In this document: in pieces, positions 6,428 to 13,033 of the stretch
How the letters are laid out: the number at the start of each line of letters is the position of its first letter
How positions within the stretch are numbered: position 1 is the first letter of the stretch
Source of the DNA: Coriobacteriales bacterium
GTDB taxonomy: Bacteria; Actinomycetota; Coriobacteriia; Coriobacteriales; UBA8131
Direction of reading: 5' to 3'
NCBI GenBank assembly: GCA_031268525.1
Contig: JAIRXA010000122.1
Coordinates: forward strand, 1-14,054
Length of the DNA stretch: 14,054 nucleotides
Notes under the pieces: model-generated
The model's database searches: none
What the model was told of the DNA's origin: nothing
The model's input: only the letters and a program-made list of their open reading frames with translations
Translations under genes and position numbers: made by a program

Positions 6428-6494
6428 CGAGTCCCGTCAGCCGCTCCAGACGAGTAAATCTACAACACAGGAAGTCCTTCAGTCCGTGACGGAT
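6428..6494 (+). repeat. Direct repeat, copy 2 of the tRNA-Gly 3' end plus flank
   Basis: Second copy of the 67-bp block, 190 bp downstream of the first. It repeats the last 21 nt of the tRNA, including CCA, without the rest of the tRNA. Its right edge coincides with the point where the antitoxin gene (- strand) loses its expected C-terminus, so the junction fused the repeat into a pre-existing gene. Confidence 0.8.
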
Positions 6495-6715
6495 ACCCGA
6501 TAGGACGGATTGAGTGTGCCGTTCTCAATGCGCGCAATCGTTGATTGAGGTTTATGGGCAAGCTCGGCTAGCTGTTTTTGACTCAAGCCTTCTTCCTTGC
6601 GCAATACCGTCAGGGCGACGGCGATATCAAGTTTCTCGCACTCTTCTTTGTAGCTGTGCTCAAAACCAGAATATTGTGTGCCGTATTTTGCAAGCAGTTC
6701 ATCTGTATAGCTCAT
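6479..6715 (-). pseudogene. Truncated XRE-family antitoxin (HigA-like)
   Basis: 78 residues from ATG 6715. Residues about 34-67 form a clear XRE helix-turn-helix (LRKEEGLSQKQLAELAHKPQSTIARIENG), typical of antitoxins such as HigA. Relatives usually continue after NPS with a conserved stretch of roughly 20 residues. Here that is lost: after SYR the reading frame enters the 67-bp repeat and stops after VSVTD. The helix-turn-helix is intact, so a shortened protein could still bind DNA, but the end is not native. The start overlaps the preceding toxin remnant in an ATGA arrangement typical of toxin-antitoxin operons. The stretch is visibly more A+T-rich than its neighbours, suggesting transfer. 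Confidence 0.7.
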
Positions 6716-6783
6716 GGCTTCTCTCTTTCCAGATACTCGTTCATCATTTGTTTTGCTTTATCGATCTCACCATCAGAAAGGAT
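6712..6783 (-). pseudogene. C-terminal remnant of a HigB/RelE-type toxin
   Basis: In the frame one off the antitoxin, 23 codons run from just after an in-frame TAA (6786-6784) to a TGA (6714-6712) that overlaps the antitoxin ATG as ATGA. They encode SDGEIDKAKQMMNEYLEREK and a final Pro. The charged helical pattern with EI..A.....EYL.R resembles the C-terminus of Gp49/HigB-like toxins that precede XRE antitoxins. The rest of the toxin is absent. The identification is by pattern only and the fragment is short. Confidence 0.4.
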
Positions 6784-6821
6784 TTATTAGTTCAGTAAGA
6801 TGGAGTAAGATTTGCAATCTG

Positions 6822-6839
6822 GAAATTGATGTCAATTTC
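6822..6839 (-). repeat. Small inverted repeat downstream of tRNA-Arg
   Basis: GAAATTGA and TCAATTTC form an 8-bp inverted repeat with a 2-nt centre, 22 nt beyond the 3' end of tRNA-Arg on the - strand. It is A+T-rich with no T tract, so a terminator is doubtful. An operator left over from the truncated toxin-antitoxin region is possible. AGTAAGAT also occurs twice at 6794 and 6804. Confidence 0.35.
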
Positions 6840-6861
6840 ACACAGAGGTGCTGGTGGTGCG

Positions 6862-6937
6862 TGGTGCGCCCGGCAGGAATCGAACCTGCAGCCGACGGAT
6901 TAGAAGTCCGTTGCTCTATCCGTTGAGCCACGGGCGC
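6862..6937 (-). tRNA. tRNA-Arg (anticodon UCU)
   Basis: Complete 76-nt cloverleaf on the - strand with encoded CCA. Acceptor GCGCCCG pairs with CGGGCGC, the D arm contains GCTCAACGGATAGAGC, the anticodon stem ACGGA/TCCGT encloses CTTCTAA (anticodon UCU, reading AGA), and the T arm is CTGCAGGTTCGATTCCTGC. It is divergent from tRNA-Leu. A TATGAT at about 6951-6946 is a possible -10 element for it. Confidence 0.97.
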
Positions 6938-7028
6938 AGAAGAAAATCATAACATATCGCCGTGCCCATCGTGGCTCTTTCTGAAAAGATCGATCTTCGC
7001 TGTCGCCTTCCAAGAACCGCGAATCGGG

Positions 7029-7034
7029 TAGAAT
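7029..7034 (+). promoter_or_regulatory. Putative -10 element for tRNA-Leu
   Basis: TAGAAT lies 21 nt before tRNA-Leu, a good match to the -10 consensus. The -35 region is weak. The spacer between the divergent tRNA-Arg and tRNA-Leu genes also holds a 12-bp palindrome, AAGATCGATCTT (6986-6997). Confidence 0.4.
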
Positions 7035-7055
7035 ACGGGAGAGACATCCAGAGAA

Positions 7056-7140
7056 GCGGGCGTGGCGGAATTGGCAGACGCACCAGGTTTAGGTCCTGAC
7101 GGGGAAACCTGTGGGAGTTCGAGTCTCCCCGCCCGCACCA
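7056..7140 (+). tRNA. tRNA-Leu (anticodon UAG)
   Basis: 85-nt class II tRNA with encoded CCA. Acceptor GCGGGCG pairs with CGCCCGC, and the D region is GGCGGAATTGGCAGACGC. The anticodon stem CCAGG/CCTGA has a C-A mismatch at its outer pair, and its loop TTTAGGT gives anticodon UAG (reads CUA). A long variable arm and the T arm GGGAG-TTCGAGT-CTCCC follow. No clear terminator follows. Confidence 0.96.
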
Positions 7141-7218
7141 GTCATTCTGGCCAGATGTTCGCCATCCACCGGGCACTCAGCAGATCGGCGGCATGATCGT
7201 GAGAATTGATTCGTCTCT

Positions 7219-7242
7219 GGTCTCTGTAAAGGTCTCTTTAAA
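7219..7242 (+). repeat. Tandem 12-bp direct repeat upstream of the macro-domain gene
   Basis: GGTCTCTGTAAA is followed directly by GGTCTCTTTAAA (one difference), and a third GTCTCT lies just before at 7213. The block ends 24 nt before the macro ATG and directly precedes its Shine-Dalgarno. It may be a binding site for a repeating DNA-binding protein, possibly the gene's own product. The remainder of 7141-7266 shows no gene. Confidence 0.55.
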
Positions 7243-7266
7243 GGCTTGATCAAGAGGAGTATCTCG

Positions 7267-8271
7267 ATGCCTTTTACGATTATCAGACAAGATATAACAA
7301 AGATGGAAGTGGACGCCATCGTCAATGCTGCGAACACCGACCTCCGCATGGGCGGTGGAGTCTGCGGAGCGATCTTTGCGGCTGCTGGAGCAGCGGAATT
7401 ACAGGCTGCCTGCGACAAACTCGCACCCATCAAAACGGGTGAGGCAGTCATCACTTTGGGCTTCTCCCTTTCTGCAAAGTATGTGATCCATACTGCTGGT
7501 GTGGTATACCGGAATGGCGCAAGCGGTGAAGAAGCCCTGCTCCGCGCCTGCTACATCAACAGCCTGAAACGTGCTGTAGAGAACAACTGCGAGAGCATAG
7601 CCTTCCCGCTGATATCGAGCGGCATCTACGGCTATCCAAAAGACGAGGCATTGAAAGTCGCCACCGGCGCTATCCATGAATTTTTGGAAGACCACGACCT
7701 CGATGTGTATCTTGCTCTCTTTAACAAGACCGCATTCACGGTAAGTAGAGAGCTGCTTGGAGAGGTTGAGGCCTATATCGACGAGCATTACGTCGAGGAA
7801 CACCACAGCCGTTTGGGCATACGCAGGCGTGAACTCCTTGATGTTGAGATCAAGGCACTCGATTGCGCCGATCAGGGAGCAGTTTATGAGTACGCATCAT
7901 CTGAGGGCATCGAGGATATCATCGGCAAGCTCGATGCGTCATTCTCCGACACGCTCCTGCGCCTGATAGATGCCAAAGGCAGGACTGATGTCGAGGTCTA
8001 CAAGAAGGCAAATATCGACCGCAAGCTGTTCTCCAAAATCCGCATCGGCAAAGAGTACCTGCCAAGCAAGCGTACAGCCATCGCCCTGGCCGTCGCGCTG
8101 GAGCTTACTCTGGATGAGATTGACGACCTGCTTGAGCGCGCCGGGTATGCCTTATCACACAGTCAGATGTTCGATGTCATCGTGGAGTATTTCATCGTCA
8201 ACGGCAAACACGATGTTTATGCGATAAACGAGGTACTGTTCAAATACGACCAGCCACTATTGGGAGGGTAA
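7267..8271 (+). CDS. Macro-domain protein with helix-turn-helix-like C-terminal domain
   Basis: 334 residues. The ATG at 7267 has the Shine-Dalgarno AAGAGGAG 7 nt upstream; a TTG at 7246 would place the start before this site. Residues 1-165 are a macro domain, the ADP-ribose-binding fold of MacroD/YmdB-type enzymes that remove ADP-ribose from proteins or deacetylate O-acetyl-ADP-ribose. It has D9, NAAN (20-23), the loop GGGVCGAI (29-36, Cys where Asp or Ala is common) and SSGIYGYP (118-125). Residues about 225-334 are a helical domain with VEVYKKANIDRKLFSKI and PSKRTAIALAVAL, resembling an XRE-like DNA-binding fold. A signal-responsive regulator, or an enzyme tethered to nucleic acid, is plausible, but neither is shown. 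The vWA gene follows on the same strand after 165 bp. I know of macro and vWA genes being neighbours in Ter-like stress modules, which is the likely context. Confidence 0.88.
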   Translation: MPFTIIRQDITKMEVDAIVNAANTDLRMGGGVCGAIFAAAGAAELQAACDKLAPIKTGEAVITLGFSLSAKYVIHTAGVVYRNGASGEEALLRACYINSLKRAVENNCESIAFPLISSGIYGYPKDEALKVATGAIHEFLEDHDLDVYLALFNKTAFTVSRELLGEVEAYIDEHYVEEHHSRLGIRRRELLDVEIKALDCADQGAVYEYASSEGIEDIIGKLDASFSDTLLRLIDAKGRTDVEVYKKANIDRKLFSKIRIGKEYLPSKRTAIALAVALELTLDEIDDLLERAGYALSHSQMFDVIVEYFIVNGKHDVYAINEVLFKYDQPLLGG

Positions 8272-8277
8272 TCGGTG

Positions 8278-8301
8278 CCCCACCCCCACCCCCACTCCCC
8301 C
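8278..8301 (-). repeat. C-rich tract, G-quadruplex motif on the - strand
   Basis: Four C runs of 4, 5, 5 and 5 are separated by A, A and ACT. The - strand is thus a textbook G-quadruplex motif with loops of 3, 1 and 1. It begins six bases after the macro-gene stop. On the + strand the transcript would be C-rich and little structured, while the template strand could fold. Confidence 0.7.
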
Positions 8302-8328
8302 AACTGAAAAGGGCAGCTGAGACAGTTC

Positions 8329-8368
8329 ATTCGATGTCGCTTTTATTCGATGTCGCTTTTAAAGCGAC
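8329..8368 (+). repeat. Exact 16-bp tandem repeat plus hairpin upstream of the vWA gene
   Basis: ATTCGATGTCGCTTTT occurs twice back to back (8329-8344 and 8345-8360). The second copy ends in GTCGCTTT, which pairs with AAAGCGAC (8361-8368) across a single T, so the block ends in a dyad. It lies between the G-quadruplex tract and the vWA start. A regulatory site or the site of a small duplication is likely. No T tract follows that would make it a terminator. Confidence 0.6.
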
Positions 8369-8436
8369 CACCCGACACCAGGCAGACCTTATCCTGTGGT
8401 CATGAAGTTACAACCTGACCATACGGAGGTGCCGGA

Positions 8437-9084
8437 ATGAAAAAAGGACTTACAGAGCTCGTATTCATCCTCGACAAGAGCGGTTCGATGGGTGGGCTGG
8501 AGAAAGACACCATCGGTGGCTACAACTCGATGCTCGGCAAACAGAAGGCGGTGGATGGCGAGTGTCACATCACGACCGTGCTGTTCGACAACAACTACGA
8601 GTTGCTCCACGACCGCATTGACATCAAGGCAGTCAGCCCCATAACGGAGAGGGAGTACCAAGTGGGTGGCTCGACGGCTCTACTCGACGCAATCGGCAGA
8701 ACCATCCATAAGATTGGCAACGCGCAGCGGCACACCGCTGATGACTACCGCGCCGAGAAGGTGATGTTCGTCATCATCACAGATGGCGAGGAGAACAGTA
8801 GTCACGAGTATTCTTCAGACAAGGTCAAGGCGCAGATTGAGCGGCAGAAGGAAAGATACAGCTGGGAGTTTGTCTTCCTTGGCGCTAACATCGATGCGGT
8901 GGAGACGGCAAGCCGCTTCGGCATCGGCGCAGACCGTGCGCAGCGCTATCATGCGGATGCCGGCGGTGTGGAGCTGAACTTCAGGGCCATGAGCGACGCT
9001 GTAGCTTGCTACCGCACAGGTGCCATACCACAGGATTGGAATGCAGAGATTGACGAGGACTTTAAGCGGCGAGAGGGAAGGTAG
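8437..9084 (+). CDS. vWA-domain protein (MIDAS-type, TerY-like)
   Basis: 215 residues, essentially a single von Willebrand factor A domain with no signal peptide or membrane segment, so cytoplasmic. The metal-ion-dependent adhesion site is complete: D13-x-S15-x-S17 in DKSGS, T80 in GGSTALLD and D116 in ITDGEE. Such domains bind Mg2+ and mediate protein-protein contacts in chaperone-like or stress complexes. TerY of tellurite-resistance clusters is a familiar relative. ATG 8437 has a strong GGAGGT 6 nt upstream. It follows the macro-HTH gene on the same strand; the 165-bp gap with repeats leaves open whether it has its own promoter. Its exact partner and function are not recognisable from sequence. 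Confidence 0.85.
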   Translation: MKKGLTELVFILDKSGSMGGLEKDTIGGYNSMLGKQKAVDGECHITTVLFDNNYELLHDRIDIKAVSPITEREYQVGGSTALLDAIGRTIHKIGNAQRHTADDYRAEKVMFVIITDGEENSSHEYSSDKVKAQIERQKERYSWEFVFLGANIDAVETASRFGIGADRAQRYHADAGGVELNFRAMSDAVACYRTGAIPQDWNAEIDEDFKRREGR

Positions 9085-9108
9085 TTTCACAAAGAAGGAT
9101 GAAACGTG

Positions 9109-9114
9109 TATACT
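9109..9114 (+). promoter_or_regulatory. Putative -10 element for tRNA-His
   Basis: TATACT, preceded directly by TG, sits 28 nt before tRNA-His, so transcription would start near 9121. A weak -35 (TTTCAC, 9085-9090) lies 18 nt upstream, just after the vWA stop codon. This suggests tRNA-His is transcribed independently of the macro/vWA cassette. Confidence 0.5.
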
Positions 9115-9142
9115 CTCACAGCGTGCCAAAAGGCTTCGTCAT

Positions 9143-9220
9143 GGTGGGTATAGCTCAGTTGGTTAGAGTGCCAGGTTGTGGCCCTGGAGGCCGTCGGTTC
9201 GAGTCCGATTACCCACCCCA
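9143..9220 (+). tRNA. tRNA-His (anticodon GUG)
   Basis: 78 nt with encoded CCA, counting the extra 5' G (G-1) that marks histidine tRNAs and pairs with discriminator C73. Acceptor GTGGGTA pairs with TACCCAC, the anticodon stem CCAGG/CCTGG encloses TTGTGGC (anticodon GUG), and the T arm is GTCGG-TTCGAGT-CCGAT. Confidence 0.97.
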
Positions 9221-9233
9221 AATGCTTGTTTGT

Positions 9234-9271
9234 CGAGGACGGGTTCTGAGACCCGCCCTCGATTGTTCTTT
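9234..9271 (+). terminator. Rho-independent terminator after tRNA-His
   Basis: CGAGGACGGGT (9234-9244) pairs with ACCCGCCCTCG (9251-9261), 11 positions with one A-C mismatch, around the loop TCTGAG. The T-rich tail ATTGTTCTTT follows. It lies 13 nt beyond the tRNA CCA, a classic position. Confidence 0.8.
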
Positions 9272-9323
9272 AGCTCGATCCCTGCGTGAGCCACATGCCT
9301 TGCGGGCAAAGCCTGGCAGTCCG

Positions 9324-9352
9324 TAGGGAAGCAATCAATCGACACTTCCCTA
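9324..9352 (-). terminator. Inverted repeat at the end of the steA operon, possible terminator
   Basis: TAGGGAAG (9324-9331) and CTTCCCTA (9345-9352) form a perfect 8-bp stem with a 13-nt loop. It overlaps the steA stop codon, at the last gene of the - strand operon and just downstream of the convergent tRNA-His unit. No T tract follows on the - strand, so it may be a processing or 3'-end-stabilising stem rather than a classic terminator. Confidence 0.4.
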
Positions 9353-10468
9353 AAACCCCAGCCAGAAGCGAAGATTGAGCCAGAGCACCGCGAACAGTTC
9401 GCGCAGAGGCGGAGAAACCCAGATAACGACGATGATCACCATAAAGAATGCCAGCAGAACCGCCAATATCTGCCAAGCGGGTGGCGCTGCGCGATAGAGT
9501 TTACTCACGCCCTTGGCGTCAACCAGCCTGGTGCCAACCTTCAGGCGTACCAGAAAGGACGAGGCCATACCGCTGCGACCCTTGTCCAGATATTCGATGA
9601 GATTCGAGTGGGTACCCAGCGCCACGATCAGATCGGCTTTCTTTTGCCAGGCAAGCAAGAGCGCCAGATCCTCGCTGGTCGCGGACAGGGGCCAGGATAT
9701 GGCATCGATCCCAAGATCCTCAAGGCGCTTTTTGGAGGTCACGGTTCCGTCTTCGTAAGCGTGCGCGATGATCTCCGCACCGCACTTCAGGGCCTTGTCG
9801 GTAACGGAATCCATGTCGCCGATGATGATATCGGGCTTGAAACCAGACTCCAACAAGGCATCGGCGCCGCCATCAACGCCAATGAGCACCGGCCGGACCT
9901 CTCGGATATAGGGGCGCAGAGTCGTGAGATCGGCTCGATAGTCATAACCCCGCACGACAACGAGAACCTGCCGATGCTTGATCTCGGTGCGAACGGACGG
10001 TACCCAGGGATCGTAGAGCAGCTCACCTTTCTGTCGATCAAGATACTCGATGGTGTTCGCGACGAACTGCTCCATCACCTCGTCGAGGCGTTGCTCGGCA
10101 AACTCCATGCGCTGAGCTACGGTCGTCGCGTCGAGGAGGGCTCCGGAGACAAGCAGGCGCCCTTCCTTGAGCACCATGTTGTCCTCGATGGTCACCTCAT
10201 CGCCCTCTGACAACAGCTCAAAGGTGGCATCGCCCGTGGCGTCAAGCAAAACGATACCTGCCTCAACAAGTATCTGTGGCCCGATGTTCGGATAGCGTCC
10301 AGAGATGGATTCGGCGGCATTGACGACCGCCTTTACACCACAGGCGACCAGACCATCAGCCGATACCCGATCGATATCCTCATGGTCTATGACGGCGATG
10401 TCGGAAGACGCCAAACGCTTGATCAAGTCCTTCGTCTTGCGGCCCAAACGGGCGGTTCCCGTGATCAT
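9350..10468 (-). CDS. steA: SteA-like protein (putative cytokinetic ring protein, thiamin-pyrophosphokinase-like fold)
   Basis: 372 residues. SteA is an actinobacterial protein encoded beside recN and linked in Corynebacterium to cell division and envelope integrity. Its biochemical activity is not established. Residues about 165-325 have the look of a thiamin pyrophosphokinase catalytic domain, with GVDGGADALL (197-206) and DIIIGDMDSV (213-222). Residues 331-351 are a transmembrane helix, followed by a second hydrophobic stretch to the C-terminus, so the main domain faces the cytoplasm from the membrane. The ATG at 10468 overlaps the recN TGA (ATGA), showing coupled translation. A partner gene steB, often downstream, is not present here: the operon ends and the convergent tRNA-His unit follows. 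Confidence 0.85.
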   Translation of the reverse strand: MITGTARLGRKTKDLIKRLASSDIAVIDHEDIDRVSADGLVACGVKAVVNAAESISGRYPNIGPQILVEAGIVLLDATGDATFELLSEGDEVTIEDNMVLKEGRLLVSGALLDATTVAQRMEFAEQRLDEVMEQFVANTIEYLDRQKGELLYDPWVPSVRTEIKHRQVLVVVRGYDYRADLTTLRPYIREVRPVLIGVDGGADALLESGFKPDIIIGDMDSVTDKALKCGAEIIAHAYEDGTVTSKKRLEDLGIDAISWPLSATSEDLALLLAWQKKADLIVALGTHSNLIEYLDKGRSGMASSFLVRLKVGTRLVDAKGVSKLYRAAPPAWQILAVLLAFFMVIIVVIWVSPPLRELFAVLWLNLRFWLGF

Positions 10469-12150
10469 GACGGCTCACATCCCTGCCGCAGAATGCTGTC
10501 CTCCAGAAGCTGACGGGCATGATTGAGCGCCGTTTCGTCGGTGGAGCCCGCGAGCATTCGCGCGATCTCGGCCACCCGCTCATCCCCGGTAACCTCACGG
10601 ATACCTGTGTAGGTCCCCTGGTCGTCGACAATCTTCTCGACAAGAAGGTGGGTGGTGGCTATAGCCGCAATCTGGGCAAGATGGGTAACGACGATCAGCT
10701 GATGATCGCGGGCCAAAGCGCGCAGACGTTCAGCGACAGCCGTCGCCGTAGCCCCACCGATGCCCGCATCGATCTCGTCGAAGACCAGGGTTACCTGCTC
10801 CCCCGCCCACTGGCTCCCCTCCGCAGCGTCCTGCCCTTTGCCGCCATGCTCCAAAGCCTTGATGGCAAGCATCACACGACTCAGCTCACCGCCGCTTGCA
10901 ATCTTTGCCAATGGCCTCTGCCCACTGGATGGCACTGGGCGGTAAAGCATCTCGTAACGCGCCGGACCCTGCCGCGTCCAGTCTTGACGCGGCAGATCAT
11001 GAATGGCAACAGACAGGGAGCTACCCTCCATCGCAAGATTCTGCAGGGAGGCCGTCAGTCGCACAGACAACTCCTGAGCAGCTCTGGCTCGGATATCTGA
11101 CAGCTGTCGGGCCGCCTCGTGCAGTTTTTCGTCCGCACGCCCAAGCTCGCAGACAGCCTGTTCGCGACGCTGTTTCAGATTGTCAGTCATATCAAGCCGC
11201 GCTGAGGCATCGGTCCAGGTGGCAAAGACATCTTCCATCCGCGGGCCGAAGCGCCGACGCAAGCCTTCAAGCTGTCCCAGACGGTCAAGCGCTTCCTCCA
11301 GGGCCGCAGGGTCAAACTCCACATCATCGCAATAGGCACGCAGAGAGGCTGCGCTGTCCTCGGCACCGAGCGCCAGGTCGCCAAGCTGGGCAACCAGGGC
11401 GTCGAGCCGTGCGTCCACACCCCTTTGCCGCTCAAGCAGCAGGTGCGCCCGAAAGAGACTTTCCATCGCCTTGCCCTCATCGCGCAACAGAGCAAGAGCC
11501 TCTCTGCTCGCCGTTGCCAATTCCTCTCCATTGCGCAGGATCGGTAGTCTTGCCTCAAGCGCCTCCAACTCACCTTCCTCGGGTTTAAGGGCCTCTATCG
11601 CTCGCACGGCGAAACGTGCCTGTTCAAGGGCCTGCTCAGAGCTGTGCGCACTCATCTCGATCTGGTCGATCACCCCTTGAGCCTCAGCATACGCATCCCA
11701 AGCCTCCTGCCAGGCAATAAGCTCCTGTCCGCCGGTCGCACCCTTGGCCGCAACGCGGTCGAGCACCTCAAGTTGGGCTGCAGGCGCAAGCAGCACCTGA
11801 TGGTCATGCTGTCCATACAGATCAACGAGGGGTCCTATGGTTTTAGCCAGAGCACTGACGGTCACCATCTCATCATTTAGGGTGCAGCGACCTCGGCCAT
11901 CCATGCCCAGGCGTCGCGTGGCAACCTGCTCGCCTGCCGCATCGAGGAAGCACGCCTCAACGCGCAGCTCCCGCGCACCCTCACGGATAGCTCCTGTATC
12001 GCCACGCTCCCCGATCAGTAGCTTGATGGCACCGATCAGAGCGGTCTTCCCGGCGCCGGTCTCACCGCTCAACACGGTGCAGCCAGGCGCAAAGTGCAAC
12101 CGAGCCTCGCGAATCAGGGCGTAGTTGCGGACAGTCAACTCATCAAGCAT
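10465..12150 (-). CDS. recN: RecN, DNA double-strand-break repair ATPase
   Basis: 561 residues, close to the usual length. An SMC-like ATPase that acts at double-strand breaks in homologous recombination. Seen: Walker A GETGAGKT (29-36), the Q-loop region DLYGQHDHQ (110-118), long helical coiled-coil arms (about 150-370), ABC signature SGGELSR (429-435) and Walker B VFDEIDAGIGG (466-476), with the switch His in VVTH (497-500). The start is ATG 12150, with AGGAGG 4 nt upstream and the family's opening MLDELTVRNYALI. The frame is open 31 codons further but has no support. Its first 8 bases overlap the end of nadK and its stop overlaps the steA start. Confidence 0.97.
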   Translation of the reverse strand: MLDELTVRNYALIREARLHFAPGCTVLSGETGAGKTALIGAIKLLIGERGDTGAIREGARELRVEACFLDAAGEQVATRRLGMDGRGRCTLNDEMVTVSALAKTIGPLVDLYGQHDHQVLLAPAAQLEVLDRVAAKGATGGQELIAWQEAWDAYAEAQGVIDQIEMSAHSSEQALEQARFAVRAIEALKPEEGELEALEARLPILRNGEELATASREALALLRDEGKAMESLFRAHLLLERQRGVDARLDALVAQLGDLALGAEDSAASLRAYCDDVEFDPAALEEALDRLGQLEGLRRRFGPRMEDVFATWTDASARLDMTDNLKQRREQAVCELGRADEKLHEAARQLSDIRARAAQELSVRLTASLQNLAMEGSSLSVAIHDLPRQDWTRQGPARYEMLYRPVPSSGQRPLAKIASGGELSRVMLAIKALEHGGKGQDAAEGSQWAGEQVTLVFDEIDAGIGGATATAVAERLRALARDHQLIVVTHLAQIAAIATTHLLVEKIVDDQGTYTGIREVTGDERVAEIARMLAGSTDETALNHARQLLEDSILRQGCEPS

Positions 12151-13012
12151 CGCTCCTCCTGAAGAAGGTATGCGCGATCTGATCGTAAAAACTGCTCGCT
12201 CCAAAGCGCAGCAGTCGAAGTTTCTCGGAGGCCGCACGCACAAGGATACGCGCTACCTGAACATCCCCGGCAGTACCGACGCTGGCCAACTCCCCGTCAA
12301 AGAAAAGCACGACACGCTGGCGATTCGTGGCCGCCGGTACGAGCATGATAGTGTCTTCTGGCGCGGTGACAATGGAACGGGCATTGAGCGTGTGGGGCGA
12401 AACGGGCACGATACACAGGCCCGCAAAACTCGGGGAGATGAAGGGACCACCCGCCGAGAGGGCATACGCGGTCGAACCGGTGGCCGTTGAAACGATCAGG
12501 CCATCACCGCCAATGCTGTCGATGAGATGGTCGTTGACGGCTATATCGAGGCTGATGATGCGTCCGAAGTTACCGCGACTGACCACCATCTCATTGAAAG
12601 CCAGGTAGTGTTCAACTCGTCCATCCGTAAAGACTGCCTCGGCTTCGAGCATGGTGCGCTCATCGAGCGTTGCGGTACCGTCCACAGCCGCCTGTACCGC
12701 CTCGATCAATCTGCTTTCCGTTGCGCCTGCAAGAAAGCCAAGGTGTCCGAAGTTGTAGCCGAGCAGGCTGACCCCACTGCGCCCGATGATACGCGCCGCC
12801 TGGAGGATGGTGCCGTCGCCACCGAAGGCGCAAACCAGATCACAGGAGGAAACGCTGGCGCACAGCTCGTGCAACTCGGGGTCCTCGGGAGTGAATATCC
12901 CCCTGGTGGCCACCTGCACCTGACAACCCCGCCCATCGAGCCACCCTCGCACCTTCTCAAGGGCCTCCCAGGCTGTCGCCTTGGATTTGTTGGCGATCAA
13001 CAGAACTTTCAT
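12143..13012 (-). CDS. nadK: NAD kinase
   Basis: 289 residues, normal length. Phosphorylates NAD to NADP using ATP or polyphosphate, in the cytoplasm. Diagnostic motifs are GGDGT (64-68), NE (140-141) and the glycine-rich GDGLIVSTATGSTAY (169-183). The ATG at 13012 has GAGAGG 4 nt upstream. It lies 21 bp after the tlyA stop, and its TGA overlaps the recN start by 8 bp. The order tlyA-nadK-recN is widespread in Gram-positive bacteria. Confidence 0.97.
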   Translation of the reverse strand: MKVLLIANKSKATAWEALEKVRGWLDGRGCQVQVATRGIFTPEDPELHELCASVSSCDLVCAFGGDGTILQAARIIGRSGVSLLGYNFGHLGFLAGATESRLIEAVQAAVDGTATLDERTMLEAEAVFTDGRVEHYLAFNEMVVSRGNFGRIISLDIAVNDHLIDSIGGDGLIVSTATGSTAYALSAGGPFISPSFAGLCIVPVSPHTLNARSIVTAPEDTIMLVPAATNRQRVVLFFDGELASVGTAGDVQVARILVRAASEKLRLLRFGASSFYDQIAHTFFRRSDA

Positions 13013-13033
13013 CCAGCCTCTCCCATCAGGTGA

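Noticed and set aside
6238..6494. CRISPR array
   Set aside because: Only two copies of a 67-bp repeat, which is tRNA-derived, with no cas genes.
6916..7454. Small - strand frames across tRNA-Leu and the macro start
   Set aside because: They run through tRNA-Leu and opposite the macro gene, without ribosome sites or domain content.
7056..9220. Integration of the macro/vWA cassette into tRNA-Leu or tRNA-His by an integrase
   Set aside because: No duplicated 3' end of either tRNA was found near the cassette and no integrase gene is present.
12151..12243. Upstream extension of recN to an ATG at 12243
   Set aside because: RecN homologues begin at MLDEL. The ATG at 12150 has an AGGAGG site, and the extension lies inside nadK.
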